Of a stretch of DNA of 64,000 bases, positions 26,883 through 35,482 are shown in pieces (positions within the stretch are counted from its first letter, which is position 1; each line of letters starts with the position of its first letter). The translations under genes were made by a program, and so were the position numbers. This DNA comes from Gemmatimonadaceae bacterium (GTDB taxonomy: Bacteria; Gemmatimonadota; Gemmatimonadetes; Gemmatimonadales; Gemmatimonadaceae): contig JANYHT010000029.1 of NCBI GenBank assembly GCA_025358925.1, positions 1 to 64,000 of the forward strand, given 5' to 3'. Under the pieces are notes generated by a model, which worked only from the letters and a program-made list of their open reading frames with translations, was not told the DNA's origin and searched no databases.

Positions 26883-27137
26883 TTAGACGGTTTTACGTCC
26901 CGCAAACATGCGATACAAGAACAACAGCAGCATCGCGCCGACGACACTCGCGATGAAGCCCGCCTGCGCACCAGCTTGATACCAGCCAACTGCTTGTCCA
27001 ATCCAAGTGCCAACAAATGCACCGGCAATGCCGAGGGCGATCGTGATGATGAACCCACCCGGATCTTTCCCTGGCATCAGAAACTTTGCCACTGCACCTG
27101 CGATTAAACCGATGATCAGCGTGTAGAGAATACCCAT
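26883..27137 (-). CDS. YeaQ/YmgE (GlsB/transglycosylase-associated) small membrane protein
   Basis: An 84-residue protein with three hydrophobic Gly-rich helices: GILYTLIIGLIAGAVAKFLM, GGFIITIALGIAGAFVG and GFIASVVGAMLLLFLY. The AGAVAKFLMPGKDPGGFI signature is diagnostic of this family of stress-associated inner-membrane proteins. The ATG at 27137 is chosen because family members begin MGIL. It is 15 bp downstream of the DUF4126 gene and probably shares its transcript. Confidence 0.85.
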   Translation of the reverse strand: MGILYTLIIGLIAGAVAKFLMPGKDPGGFIITIALGIAGAFVGTWIGQAVGWYQAGAQAGFIASVVGAMLLLFLYRMFAGRKTV

Positions 27138-27152
27138 GCGTGGCACTCCGCG

Positions 27153-27749
27153 TTACGGCATCGCGCGCCCACCCGGCGCGCTGGGATTGGCGCGACGCCC
27201 AAAGAACAGGCGTCCCGCGCGGTGAAAGGCTAACCACAACAGCAAAGTCAGGACCACAATCGCCGCAATCGGCACGAAAATGGCCAATGCGGACAATCCG
27301 ATCGCGCTGGCGAGTTCTGCGATACCAACAATCGGATTGGCGAGGCCACCCGTCAATAGTCCCGATTTCAGGCGCGCCAACACCGTTGCGCCCTGTGTCA
27401 GACCAGCAAGACCGCCCCCGCCTATGATGACGATGCTCCATTTCAGGAGCGGCGGCATATCCACCAGCACCGACGCGGACGCAATCATACCCGCGATCAA
27501 CGCCGCTGGTGTTGCCACGACATCGAGCGCGTGATCCAACCAAGGCACGGCGTATGCGACAACCTCCAACGCCGTCGCCGTAGCGAACGCGACAAGGGCC
27601 GTCGTGCTGCCGAGCCAAGTCCATCCCGGCGCTAATGCTACATGTCCGGTCGCGGATGCCACACTTAACGCGAGCAGCGGTACGAAGACACGCATGCCGC
27701 TCGCCGCTGCCAAGCCGAGGCCTAAAGCGATCGCGAAAACTGATTCCAT
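27153..27749 (-). CDS. DUF4126 membrane protein
   Basis: A 198-residue protein with five or six hydrophobic segments. GLGLAAASGMRVFVPLLALS at the N-terminus and ALEVVAYAVPWLDHALDVVA in the middle are the conserved DUF4126 features. A GGGGLAGLTQGATVLAR loop follows, then a C-terminal FVPIAAIVVLTLLLWLAFHR helix. Function unknown. It forms a pair with the YeaQ-like gene. Confidence 0.8.
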   Translation of the reverse strand: MESVFAIALGLGLAAASGMRVFVPLLALSVASATGHVALAPGWTWLGSTTALVAFATATALEVVAYAVPWLDHALDVVATPAALIAGMIASASVLVDMPPLLKWSIVIIGGGGLAGLTQGATVLARLKSGLLTGGLANPIVGIAELASAIGLSALAIFVPIAAIVVLTLLLWLAFHRAGRLFFGRRANPSAPGGRAMP

Positions 27750-28297
27750 GTGTAGACGCTACAGTCATCCCCCATCGGACGCCACCGGTAACGCCGGCAG
27801 CATTCCGTCGGGACCGAGGCTCACGCGCACAATGAACCGCCCCGCACCGTAACTGGCGCGATAGATCTCTTTGGGTTGGAGAAGTTCGAGCGCAACTGGC
27901 GATCTCGTATGCAACGCGGATACGAACAAACACCAACCGCAACGCACGGACACCACAACAGCAAAATGCTTTTTTGTGGTTCGCTGTATCCTCGCGGGTT
28001 ATCCGTTGTTTCCGTTCATATCCGTGTCCATTGTTGTGGCTGATGCTGGTAAGAAGCAGCCAATACAGCAGACCGCGAATTACGCGAAAATGGATTTGCA
28101 CGTCATTTGCCGTTCGTCCTAGTACCGTCGCGTCGCCACTCTCAAACCGTTGCAATAAATTCGCGTGGTTCGCGAAATTCACGGGGCGTATCGTCCACCC
28201 AGATACTCGCGCCACGGTTGTCACCTTCCAGTCTGGCAACCATTCTATGCGCAGCCATTCACCAGAAACGACGGCGCACCCAGACCGGAGCACACCA
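27750..28297. other. Long leader region with repeat copy B upstream of the S9 peptidase
   Basis: A 548-bp gap between divergent genes. A 63-codon minus-strand frame (27765-27956) has a protein-like end but no start signal or family, so it is not called a gene. Repeat copy B lies at 27991-28127. ATTCGCGTGGTTCGCGAAATT (about 28158-28178) partly reverses the repeat's CCGCGAATTACGCGAA, giving an inverted arrangement. The plus-strand frame stays open through the repeat into the peptidase but lacks protein character there. Confidence 0.45.
27991..28127 (+). repeat. Dispersed intergenic repeat, copy B
   Basis: Matches copy A (20189-20395) in the same orientation: ATCCGTTGTTTCCGTTCATA, then ATCCGTG, TTGTTGTGG, AAGAAGCAGCCAA, GACCGCGAATTACGCGAA. 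It then jumps over about 60 bases present in copy A and resumes with TGGATTTGCACG and TAGTACC. It looks like the same element with an internal deletion. Confidence 0.7.
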
Positions 28298-31200
28298 GTG
28301 AAACATTTCGTACGCGTCGCCCGCATGACCGCCGCATTGCTCGCCGCGCCGCCTCTCGCGCACGCCGCCGCGCAGCCGTCTTCGAAAGCGCAACCAACGG
28401 CGGTCGTGTCATCACGTGCGTCGGCGTCTGTCACGACCACGGCAGCCGCAAAAAAAATCCTCTCCGTGAGCGACTATGCCAAGTGGCGCAATATCGACAA
28501 CGCACTGATTTCGGGCGACGGCAAGTGGGCGATGTACGGACTTCGGTTCACGAACACCACCACCACCGAGGCGAAGCCAGTATTGCATATTCTCAATCTG
28601 GCCACCGATCAGGACGTTGAAATCGCCAACGCCACACAGGGCGCATTCTCGCCGGACTCTCGATGGATTGTCTATCAAATTGATCCACCGGGAGCCGCTC
28701 GCGGTGGACGTGGAGGGCCGGGTACACCGGGAGGTACCGACACCGGTGCCGTTGTCGCTCCACCAATCAATCCATCAACTCCGACCGCGCCAGCCGTAAA
28801 CACGCCGCCGACAGTCGCCGGTCGAGGCGCTGCGCTCAGCCCACCTGCACTGCGTCGCTACGAACTACGTGAACTCGTCACCGGCCGCATTCGCGCGTGG
28901 CAAGACATGCAGTCGGCCACCTTCGCACCAACGTCGAACTACCTCTTGCTTCGCCGACGCGCGACAGGAGCAACGGACGTCGGCGGTCGAGGAGCCGGCC
29001 CCGGCGGCGGCGGTGCACCCGGCGCACCAACGACCGCAGTAAACTCCACCGCCGCACGTGGCGCTGACGTTATCCTCCACGATCTCACCACCAACCGAAG
29101 CCAATTTCTCGGCAGCGTCGGTGACGTGGCATTCAATAAAAAGGGTGACTTGCTTGCATATACCGTTAATGCCGCCGTTCGCGACGGGAATGGTCTATTC
29201 GTGATTGATCTCGCTGCTGGACGCACGGACATTCTCGACAACGATGCACGCTCGTACAATCGACTGACGTGGAATGACGATGGGTCATCGATCGCGGTGC
29301 TCAAAGGTCGTGACGTAGAAAAGATGCGCGAACGCGACAACAAGCTCGCAGTGTTCGACAACGTACGCGCGATTCGCGGCAACGCCGAATTCACACCGGC
29401 GATGCTCGATCCAACGACGGCCGCTGGCTTTCCGAAAGGCTTCGTGCTCAGTGATCGCGCCGCACTCGCATGGAGTGATGACAACAAGCGCGTGTTCGTC
29501 GGCATCATTCCGCAAACGTCAGCGGCTGATACGGGCCGTCGCCGCAGCACCGACTCCATTGCCGACGTCGATGTATGGCGCAGCCAAGACGATCGTATTC
29601 AGTCGGTGCAAATCACACGCATCGATGCCGATAGAAATTTTACGTTTCGCGAAGCGTTTGATATTGCGTCGTCCAAATACATTACGCTCACCGATTCATC
29701 AATGCGCGATCTCGAGCTAGGCCAAACAGGACAATGGGCCGTGGGCCGCGATTCCCGTGCGTACGTGTCAGACTACAAGAGACCTGCGGCAGACATCTAT
29801 CGCGTCAACACCACGACGGGTGAACGCACACGGATGCTGAAAGGTCAGCTCACGGGCAGTGCCGTCTTCGGCATTGCGCCTGATGGGCGGAATTTTCTTT
29901 ATTGGAAGGACGACAAGTATCAGGCGTATGACCTCGACGCTGGGATCTCGAAAACACTCGGCGCTGCTGCGGGGAGCTTCGTGGACGCAGAATATGACCA
30001 TCCGGGTCCCAAACCGTCGTACGGTGTCGCGGGATACACGCCAGATGGCACTGGGGTTGTCGTGCAGAATCGTTTTGACCTGTGGCTTTTCCCGCTTGAT
30101 GGATCAGGCGCCGTTCGCAACATCACCAACGGTGTCGGCGCGAAAAACGACATCGAATTTCGCTACGTTCGTACTGAACCCATCGACTCGTCCGCCTTTC
30201 GCGCCGCGCGCGTTGCTCGAGAGATTGATCTTACCAAACCCATCACGCTTACGGCCTACGGTGCGTACACGAAGAAAGCGGGTTTCTATCAGCTCGCCGA
30301 TGGACAGCTGAAGGAACTCGTGTATGACGATGCGGCCTACAGTGCGCCAACGAAAGCGGCAAAGTCGGATACGTATTTGTTCACCCGTCAAACATTTGTT
30401 GAATTTCCTGATCTGCTGGTGTCCGGCGCTGGCTTCAAAGGCTCGAAGAAAATATCCAACGCGAATCCACAGCAAACCGAGTACGCATGGGGACGTCGCG
30501 TGCTCTTTGAGTTCAGGAACAAGGACGGCAAGCGTCTGCAAGGCATGATCGCACTGCCAGACGATTACAAGGCGGGCGAGAAGCGTCCAATGCTTGTGAA
30601 CTTTTACGAAAAAAATTCGCAAAATCTCAATCGCTATCCAACGCCGTCGTTGCTTACAGGAATGGGATCATCACCAATCGAAGCCGTGAGTCGCGGCTAC
30701 ATCGCGATGATTCCTGACATCTATTTTCATACTGGTTCGTCACACAGCGATATGCTGGATTGCGTCGAAGCCGCGACGCGCAAAGTCATTGAGCTGGGCT
30801 ATGCGGACGCAAAGCATATTGGTCTCAACGGACATAGCTACGGCGGCGAAGGCGCCGCGTTTATCGGCACGCGCTCTCGTCTCTTTGCTGCAGTTGGTAT
30901 GGGTGCAGGGGTCACTGATCTCTTCACCGACTTTAATCAGAGCTGGGGCTGGTCCTATCAGGTGAGCGGTGGAAGCGGTGCGAACGGCAATGACTACTAT
31001 CTCTATGGTCAAGGCCGCTGGGGCATTTCACCGTGGGACAATCCTGAACTGTTTCATTTTGAATCAGCACTCACCCACGTGCGTGAAACCACATCACCGT
31101 TCTTGATCATGCATGGTACGGCCGACCCAACGGTGTCGTTTAGCGAAGGAATGAACTTCTACAACGCCTTGCGTTACAACGGCAAAAGCGCTGTGATGCT

Positions 31201-31369
31201 GGCCTATCCTGGTGAAGGACACGGGTTACGCGGACTTGCCAACCGCCGCGATCTCACCATACGGTACTTTCAGTTCTTCGATCATTATCTGAAAGGTGCA
31301 GCTGCGCCAAAATGGATGTTGGACGGCGTACCATTTATCGCGAAAGACGCACTGCGTGATCCGGGATGA
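28298..31369 (+). CDS. Large secreted S9-family (prolyl oligopeptidase) peptidase
   Basis: A 1023-residue exported serine peptidase. The GTG at 28298 is chosen because GGAG lies upstream and it opens a signal peptide (ARMTAALLAAPPLAHAAA). Residues about 60-650 form the WD-like beta-propeller with two Gly/Arg/Pro-rich inserts (ARGGRGGPGTPGG and GGRGAGPGGGGAPGAP). The C-terminal alpha/beta hydrolase domain has the nucleophile Ser847 in LNGHSYGGEGAAF, an Asp in HGTADPTVSF, and a His in YPGEGHGLRG. It should degrade peptides outside the cytoplasm. The DUF1611 gene follows 31 bp downstream. Confidence 0.88.
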   Translation: MKHFVRVARMTAALLAAPPLAHAAAQPSSKAQPTAVVSSRASASVTTTAAAKKILSVSDYAKWRNIDNALISGDGKWAMYGLRFTNTTTTEAKPVLHILNLATDQDVEIANATQGAFSPDSRWIVYQIDPPGAARGGRGGPGTPGGTDTGAVVAPPINPSTPTAPAVNTPPTVAGRGAALSPPALRRYELRELVTGRIRAWQDMQSATFAPTSNYLLLRRRATGATDVGGRGAGPGGGGAPGAPTTAVNSTAARGADVILHDLTTNRSQFLGSVGDVAFNKKGDLLAYTVNAAVRDGNGLFVIDLAAGRTDILDNDARSYNRLTWNDDGSSIAVLKGRDVEKMRERDNKLAVFDNVRAIRGNAEFTPAMLDPTTAAGFPKGFVLSDRAALAWSDDNKRVFVGIIPQTSAADTGRRRSTDSIADVDVWRSQDDRIQSVQITRIDADRNFTFREAFDIASSKYITLTDSSMRDLELGQTGQWAVGRDSRAYVSDYKRPAADIYRVNTTTGERTRMLKGQLTGSAVFGIAPDGRNFLYWKDDKYQAYDLDAGISKTLGAAAGSFVDAEYDHPGPKPSYGVAGYTPDGTGVVVQNRFDLWLFPLDGSGAVRNITNGVGAKNDIEFRYVRTEPIDSSAFRAARVAREIDLTKPITLTAYGAYTKKAGFYQLADGQLKELVYDDAAYSAPTKAAKSDTYLFTRQTFVEFPDLLVSGAGFKGSKKISNANPQQTEYAWGRRVLFEFRNKDGKRLQGMIALPDDYKAGEKRPMLVNFYEKNSQNLNRYPTPSLLTGMGSSPIEAVSRGYIAMIPDIYFHTGSSHSDMLDCVEAATRKVIELGYADAKHIGLNGHSYGGEGAAFIGTRSRLFAAVGMGAGVTDLFTDFNQSWGWSYQVSGGSGANGNDYYLYGQGRWGISPWDNPELFHFESALTHVRETTSPFLIMHGTADPTVSFSEGMNFYNALRYNGKSAVMLAYPGEGHGLRGLANRRDLTIRYFQFFDHYLKGAAAPKWMLDGVPFIAKDALRDPG

Positions 31370-31400
31370 GCACACAGTACAACGACTAACGGACGCCACC

Positions 31401-32417
31401 ATGCACCAACTCAAAAAGCCCTATCTCCTCTACCTCGGCGATGCACAGGATCCAGTCAACGCGAAGACCGCGTTCGGGTTACGTGATTGGTGTCGCAGCG
31501 ATGTGCTCGGGGAGTGGAGCTTGCCCACCGCTATGGTCAGCGTGGGTGTGCCGAGGCTGTCGCCGAGTGCGGCCGCGGCGCAAGGGGCTGGAAGTTTGGT
31601 GATCGGCATCGCGTCCGTCGGTGGCGCGTTGCCGATGCAGTGGCTGTCTGATATCGAGGCGGCGATTCACGCGGGTCTCGACATTGTGAGTGGCATGCAC
31701 ACGCGACTTACATCATTTCCTTCGCTTGTGCGTGCGGCGCAGCAGTACGATGTGCAGCTCGTGGACGTCCGGCATTCCGATATACCATTCGCGTGTGCAA
31801 CTGGTCGCAAACGGACGGGTAAGCGCGTTGCCACCGTTGGGACAGATTGCGCGCTCGGGAAGAAGTACACAGCGCTTGCACTCACCCGTGCGCTGCGCGC
31901 GCACGGAGCGAACGCGACATTTCGTGCGACGGGTCAGACAGGCATCATGATCGCTGGCGAAGGCATTGCAATAGATGCCGTTGTTGCCGATTTCGTTGCT
32001 GGTGCTGCGGAACAGCTCACGCCAGATAACGCGCCTGACCATTGGGATGTTATTGAAGGGCAAGGCTCGCTGTTTCATCCGGCGTACGCGGGCGTCACGC
32101 TCGGATTGCTGCATGGTTCGCAGGCTGACGCGTTCGTGCTGTGTCACGATCCGTCCCGCAAATTTATCGATGGCTTTCCGGATTTCCCCATACCCGACTT
32201 ACCGGACGCAATTCGGCAATATGTGCAGGCGGGTCGCGTCACAAATTCCGCTATTCGCTGCGTGGGATTGAGTGTGAATTCGTCGTCGATGACGGACGCA
32301 GAATGGCATCGCTACGCGCAGCAAGTGTCGCGAGAGTTAGGACTGTCAGTTGGCGATCCACTGCGCGGGGGCATCAATGAAATCGCACAGGCGTTATTGG
32401 CAACGTCGACTACGTGA
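31401..32417 (+). CDS. DUF1611 / DgcN-type P-loop protein
   Basis: A 338-residue cytosolic protein. An N-terminal Rossmann-like domain (LLYLGDAQDP, LVIGIASVGGALP) precedes a P-loop domain. That domain has the motif ATVGTDCALGKKYTA, then ATGQTGIMIAGEGIAIDAVV and EGQGSLFHPAYAGVTLGLLH, all DUF1611 signatures. The related DgcN protein takes part in D-glutamate metabolism by N-acylation. Whether this homologue does so is inference. It follows a secreted S9 peptidase and converges, with 8 bp overlap, on an amidase gene. Confidence 0.82.
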   Translation: MHQLKKPYLLYLGDAQDPVNAKTAFGLRDWCRSDVLGEWSLPTAMVSVGVPRLSPSAAAAQGAGSLVIGIASVGGALPMQWLSDIEAAIHAGLDIVSGMHTRLTSFPSLVRAAQQYDVQLVDVRHSDIPFACATGRKRTGKRVATVGTDCALGKKYTALALTRALRAHGANATFRATGQTGIMIAGEGIAIDAVVADFVAGAAEQLTPDNAPDHWDVIEGQGSLFHPAYAGVTLGLLHGSQADAFVLCHDPSRKFIDGFPDFPIPDLPDAIRQYVQAGRVTNSAIRCVGLSVNSSSMTDAEWHRYAQQVSRELGLSVGDPLRGGINEIAQALLATSTT

Positions 32418-33582
32418 TTTGACGCGCCACTACGAGCAGCATTTCGTCATTGCCGCGCGCAGCGATAAGCGAGATCCCCAATGGGCATCCGTGGACGCTC
32501 GCCAACGGTAAGCTCACTTGTGGTAACCCACCGAGCCCCGCGATACAGAGCATGCTGATCGCGCGTTCGCGAAACGCGATGGTGTCCGCTGCCGGCGTGT
32601 TGAGTAACGGGGCGATGTCCGGCATCGTGGGCAGCACGAGCATCGCGTTGTTCGCGAGGAGCGCATCCAAGCGAGCCGCAATGTGTCCTCGCGCTGTTTC
32701 CATACGTGACACGTCAGCGGCTTCGACTTTTGCGACCGCGTCAAACCGCGGCTGAATAGACGGACCAAAGTGCGGTTGCACTCGCGTGACCCAGTCGTGA
32801 TGTGTCGCCCAAATATCGCCAAATTGCAACACGCGAAATACGTCAAACCATGTCGCTAATCCATCGTCGCTCACTGAGAGCTGTTCTGGCGCGCCAAGTA
32901 TGTCGACGATGCGCGCGAGTGCGGGCTGCAAGGCAGTTGCCGCATCGGGCATCGCCAACGCGAAGGCATCGCGAGCAAGCAGCAAACGTCCCGGCAAGGA
33001 TGCCGTACCGCCGAGCAAGACGTCGCCAATACGCGCAAGGGTGTGCGGATCGCGTGCAAACCATCCGCAGGTGTCGAATATGGGAGCCAACGGACACGCC
33101 CCAGCAAGGGAGATACGTCCGTGCGTTGGTCGAATGCCATAGATGCCGCAGAAACTCGCGGGGCCGCGTACCGAGCCACCGGTATCGCTGCCAATCGCGA
33201 AATCCACGAGCCCTGCAGCCACGGCAGCGGCGGAACCGCTTGACGATCCACCTGGAACGCGACCCGGCGCTGCAACATTGATTGGCGTGCCGTAGTGCGC
33301 GTTTTCCCCCGTGAGACTGAACGCCATTTCTTCGGTGTGCGTCTTGCCCATGAGTGTCGCGCCTGCCGCAAGCAATTGTGCGGTCACATCAGCATGCGTT
33401 GCTGCCGCATCGTGCGTTGCAAGCCAATCCGGGCTGCCGAATCCCGTTTTGTATCCTGCGACGTCATAAATATCTTTCAACCCGAACGTCAAACCGACGA
33501 GCGGTCCAGTGGGCGCACCCGCCACTTCCACGTGCGTATGTCGGCAAAACGCGCCAAGTTGATCGCGCTCAAGCATGTTCAT
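32410..33582 (-). CDS. Amidase (amidase-signature family)
   Basis: A 390-residue cytosolic amidase. The Ser-cisSer-Lys triad is visible: Lys in FGLKDIYDVAG, the cis-Ser in PGGSSSGSAAAVAAG, and the nucleophile Ser in SDTGGSVRGPASFCG. It is shorter than glutamyl-tRNA amidotransferase subunit A and resembles AtzF/plant AMI1-like amidases. The ATG at 33582 has GGGAGG seven bases upstream. It is divergent from the EVE gene. The substrate is unknown. It may act on amino acid amides or on products of the adjacent DUF1611 pathway. Confidence 0.87.
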   Translation of the reverse strand: MNMLERDQLGAFCRHTHVEVAGAPTGPLVGLTFGLKDIYDVAGYKTGFGSPDWLATHDAAATHADVTAQLLAAGATLMGKTHTEEMAFSLTGENAHYGTPINVAAPGRVPGGSSSGSAAAVAAGLVDFAIGSDTGGSVRGPASFCGIYGIRPTHGRISLAGACPLAPIFDTCGWFARDPHTLARIGDVLLGGTASLPGRLLLARDAFALAMPDAATALQPALARIVDILGAPEQLSVSDDGLATWFDVFRVLQFGDIWATHHDWVTRVQPHFGPSIQPRFDAVAKVEAADVSRMETARGHIAARLDALLANNAMLVLPTMPDIAPLLNTPAADTIAFRERAISMLCIAGLGGLPQVSLPLASVHGCPLGISLIAARGNDEMLLVVARQIT

Positions 33583-33638
33583 GATGTAACCTCCCGTGGC
33601 ATCGACCAAGCGATGTCCAATCGTAAAACCCGAGGGCG

Positions 33639-34181
33639 ATGCCAACAAAGAAAGCTCCGCAGTCGATGCCGTACGAACAAGGCAAGTGGGCAGCGGTGTA
33701 CACGCGCGCGGTTGGCGAGCGACGATACTGGTTGATCAAATCGGAGCCTGACGTCTTCTCGTTCGACGACCTCAGTGCTGCACCCAAGCAGACAACATGT
33801 TGGGACAGCATCCGAAACACGGGGGCTCGCAACTTCTTGCGTGACGCAATGAAAGTTGGCGATCTCGCGTTCTACTATCACTCCAACGCTGAGCCGTCGG
33901 CGATTGTTGGCATCGCGGAAGTGGTGCGCGAAGGCTATCCCGATCCCACGGCCCTTGATCCAACGCATCCATATTTCGACCCCGCCTCTGATCCTGCGAC
34001 ACCCACGTGGTTTGTAGTGGACGTACGCGCCGTGTCGAAGCTTGAGAAGCCGGTCTCGTTAGCAGACATCAAAGCGCGCGCGGATCTCGCCGACATGGCA
34101 CTTATCAAAGTGAGTCGACTGTCGGTGGTGCCGGTCACGGAACGCGAATGGAATATCGTGCTGGCGATGAGTCGGAGCTAG
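33639..34181 (+). CDS. EVE-domain protein
   Basis: A 180-residue protein whose EVE domain starts at about residue 29 with RYWLIKSEPDVFSFDDL. It continues with WDSIRNTGARNFLRDAMKVGDLAFYYHSN, typical of this PUA-like fold that recognises modified bases. The domain ends with ALIKVSRLSVVPVTEREW. The first 28 residues are unusual and the true start could be the ATG at 33666. In other genomes EVE proteins can be linked to modified-DNA restriction, but no restriction genes adjoin it here. Confidence 0.85.
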   Translation: MPTKKAPQSMPYEQGKWAAVYTRAVGERRYWLIKSEPDVFSFDDLSAAPKQTTCWDSIRNTGARNFLRDAMKVGDLAFYYHSNAEPSAIVGIAEVVREGYPDPTALDPTHPYFDPASDPATPTWFVVDVRAVSKLEKPVSLADIKARADLADMALIKVSRLSVVPVTEREWNIVLAMSRS

Positions 34182-34193
34182 TAACGCACCGGG

Positions 34194-35333
34194 TCATGGC
34201 GCGAGGCTTTCCACGACTGCCAGCTGCCCGCATCCAGCGGCGATGTCGATGCCTCGACGTTGACGTACGGTACTCGCCAATTTGAATTCGTCGGCGAGTA
34301 CGTGTTGGAACGCTCTGGCGGCGGCGCTCTGCGTAGGAGCGCCAACGTATCCGGCCGTCGGATTGAGCGGAATGAGATTCACCTGCGCGTTCAAACCGCG
34401 CAATAATTCACCAACGGCACGCGCGTGATCAGGCGTGTCGTTCTTTCCTTCGATGAGTGTCCATTCGTAAAAAATGCGACGCCCCGTGAGCGCGCTGTAG
34501 GTGCGGCACGCCGCCATCAATTCATCAAGCGGCCACTTTTTCGCGACGGGAACGAGTGCCGCGCGCTCCGCTTGCGTGGCCGCGTGCAACGAAACCGCCA
34601 AATTCAGCGGACGCCGCTCCTGCGCGAGACGGAGAATGCCCGGCACTACGCCAACAGTACTGAGCGTAATGCGTTCGGCACCGAGTGCCAGACCAGCGTC
34701 ATCGCGCAAAATGTCGATGGCATGCATGACTGCATCGTAGTTATGCAATGGCTCGCCCATGCCCATGAGGACAACGTTGCGCAAACGTATCGCATGTCGA
34801 CGCGTTGGCGCGTGCGCAATCCCTGCGGCGTGCTTGAGCGCACGTGCAACGTGTACCGCTTGCGCGACAATCTCTCCGGCCGTGAGGTGGCGCGTATACC
34901 CCATCTGTCCAGTGGCACAAAACACGCAGCCCATTGCACATCCCACCTGCGAACTGACGCAAGCCGTCACTCGCCCGGTATAGCGCATCAGCACGGTCTC
35001 AATGCGCTCATCATCGGCGAGGCGCAATAAATATTTCCGAGTGAATCCGTCAGACGAATCGGTTTCAATGGATGTGTCAAGCACACCGAGAAATGCTTCT
35101 TCGTGAAGTCGAGCGCGAAGTTTGGGCGGCAACTCCACCATTGCATCGAGCGATGATGCGAGCTCGATATATAAGTAGTTCCACAACCGACCCGCATGGA
35201 TCGGATTCAACCCCCACTGCACCAGCTGTGCGCGGAGTTGGTCGCGTGTGATCGCGTACAGATTGAGAGGCGCGATAGTATCCGTCAAAACAGAGCTGTC
35301 GGGGCAGATAGTCGAGGTGGGACGAGAGAACAC
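34194..35333 (-). CDS. rlmN: 23S rRNA (adenine-2503-C2)-methyltransferase RlmN
   Basis: A 379-residue radical-SAM enzyme methylating A2503 of 23S rRNA and A37 of some tRNAs. The cluster motif CAMGCVFCATG is visible. The N-terminal HARGLW-like box appears as HAGRLWNYLY. NVVLMGMGEPLHNYD and the C-terminal GCGQL cysteine complete the family pattern. GTG at 35333 and TTG at 35288 are both possible starts. It is divergent from the S9 peptidase gene at 35483. Confidence 0.93.
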   Translation of the reverse strand: MFSRPTSTICPDSSVLTDTIAPLNLYAITRDQLRAQLVQWGLNPIHAGRLWNYLYIELASSLDAMVELPPKLRARLHEEAFLGVLDTSIETDSSDGFTRKYLLRLADDERIETVLMRYTGRVTACVSSQVGCAMGCVFCATGQMGYTRHLTAGEIVAQAVHVARALKHAAGIAHAPTRRHAIRLRNVVLMGMGEPLHNYDAVMHAIDILRDDAGLALGAERITLSTVGVVPGILRLAQERRPLNLAVSLHAATQAERAALVPVAKKWPLDELMAACRTYSALTGRRIFYEWTLIEGKNDTPDHARAVGELLRGLNAQVNLIPLNPTAGYVGAPTQSAAARAFQHVLADEFKLASTVRQRRGIDIAAGCGQLAVVESLAP

Positions 35334-35482
35334 CGCATGTCACGCAGCGGTACTGTGCAGTATACGCCGTCCGTCCCATCGGCGCGCATTCGCGTCGCCC
35401 GGATCCTCGCAGTACACTGTGCAAGGCTCACTCTGCGCTGTGTGTGCCATCACAAGCGCTAGGTCTTCTCGAGGACACATTC

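Noticed and set aside
26893-28440. A 515-codon open frame on the minus strand
   Set aside because: It overlaps the YeaQ-like and DUF4126 genes in another frame plus the S9 leader, is Arg/Cys-rich, and has no recognisable domain or start signal.
33639-34181. EVE protein as part of a modified-DNA defence system
   Set aside because: No restriction nuclease, McrB-like or DNA-modification gene adjoins it; neighbours are an amidase and rlmN.
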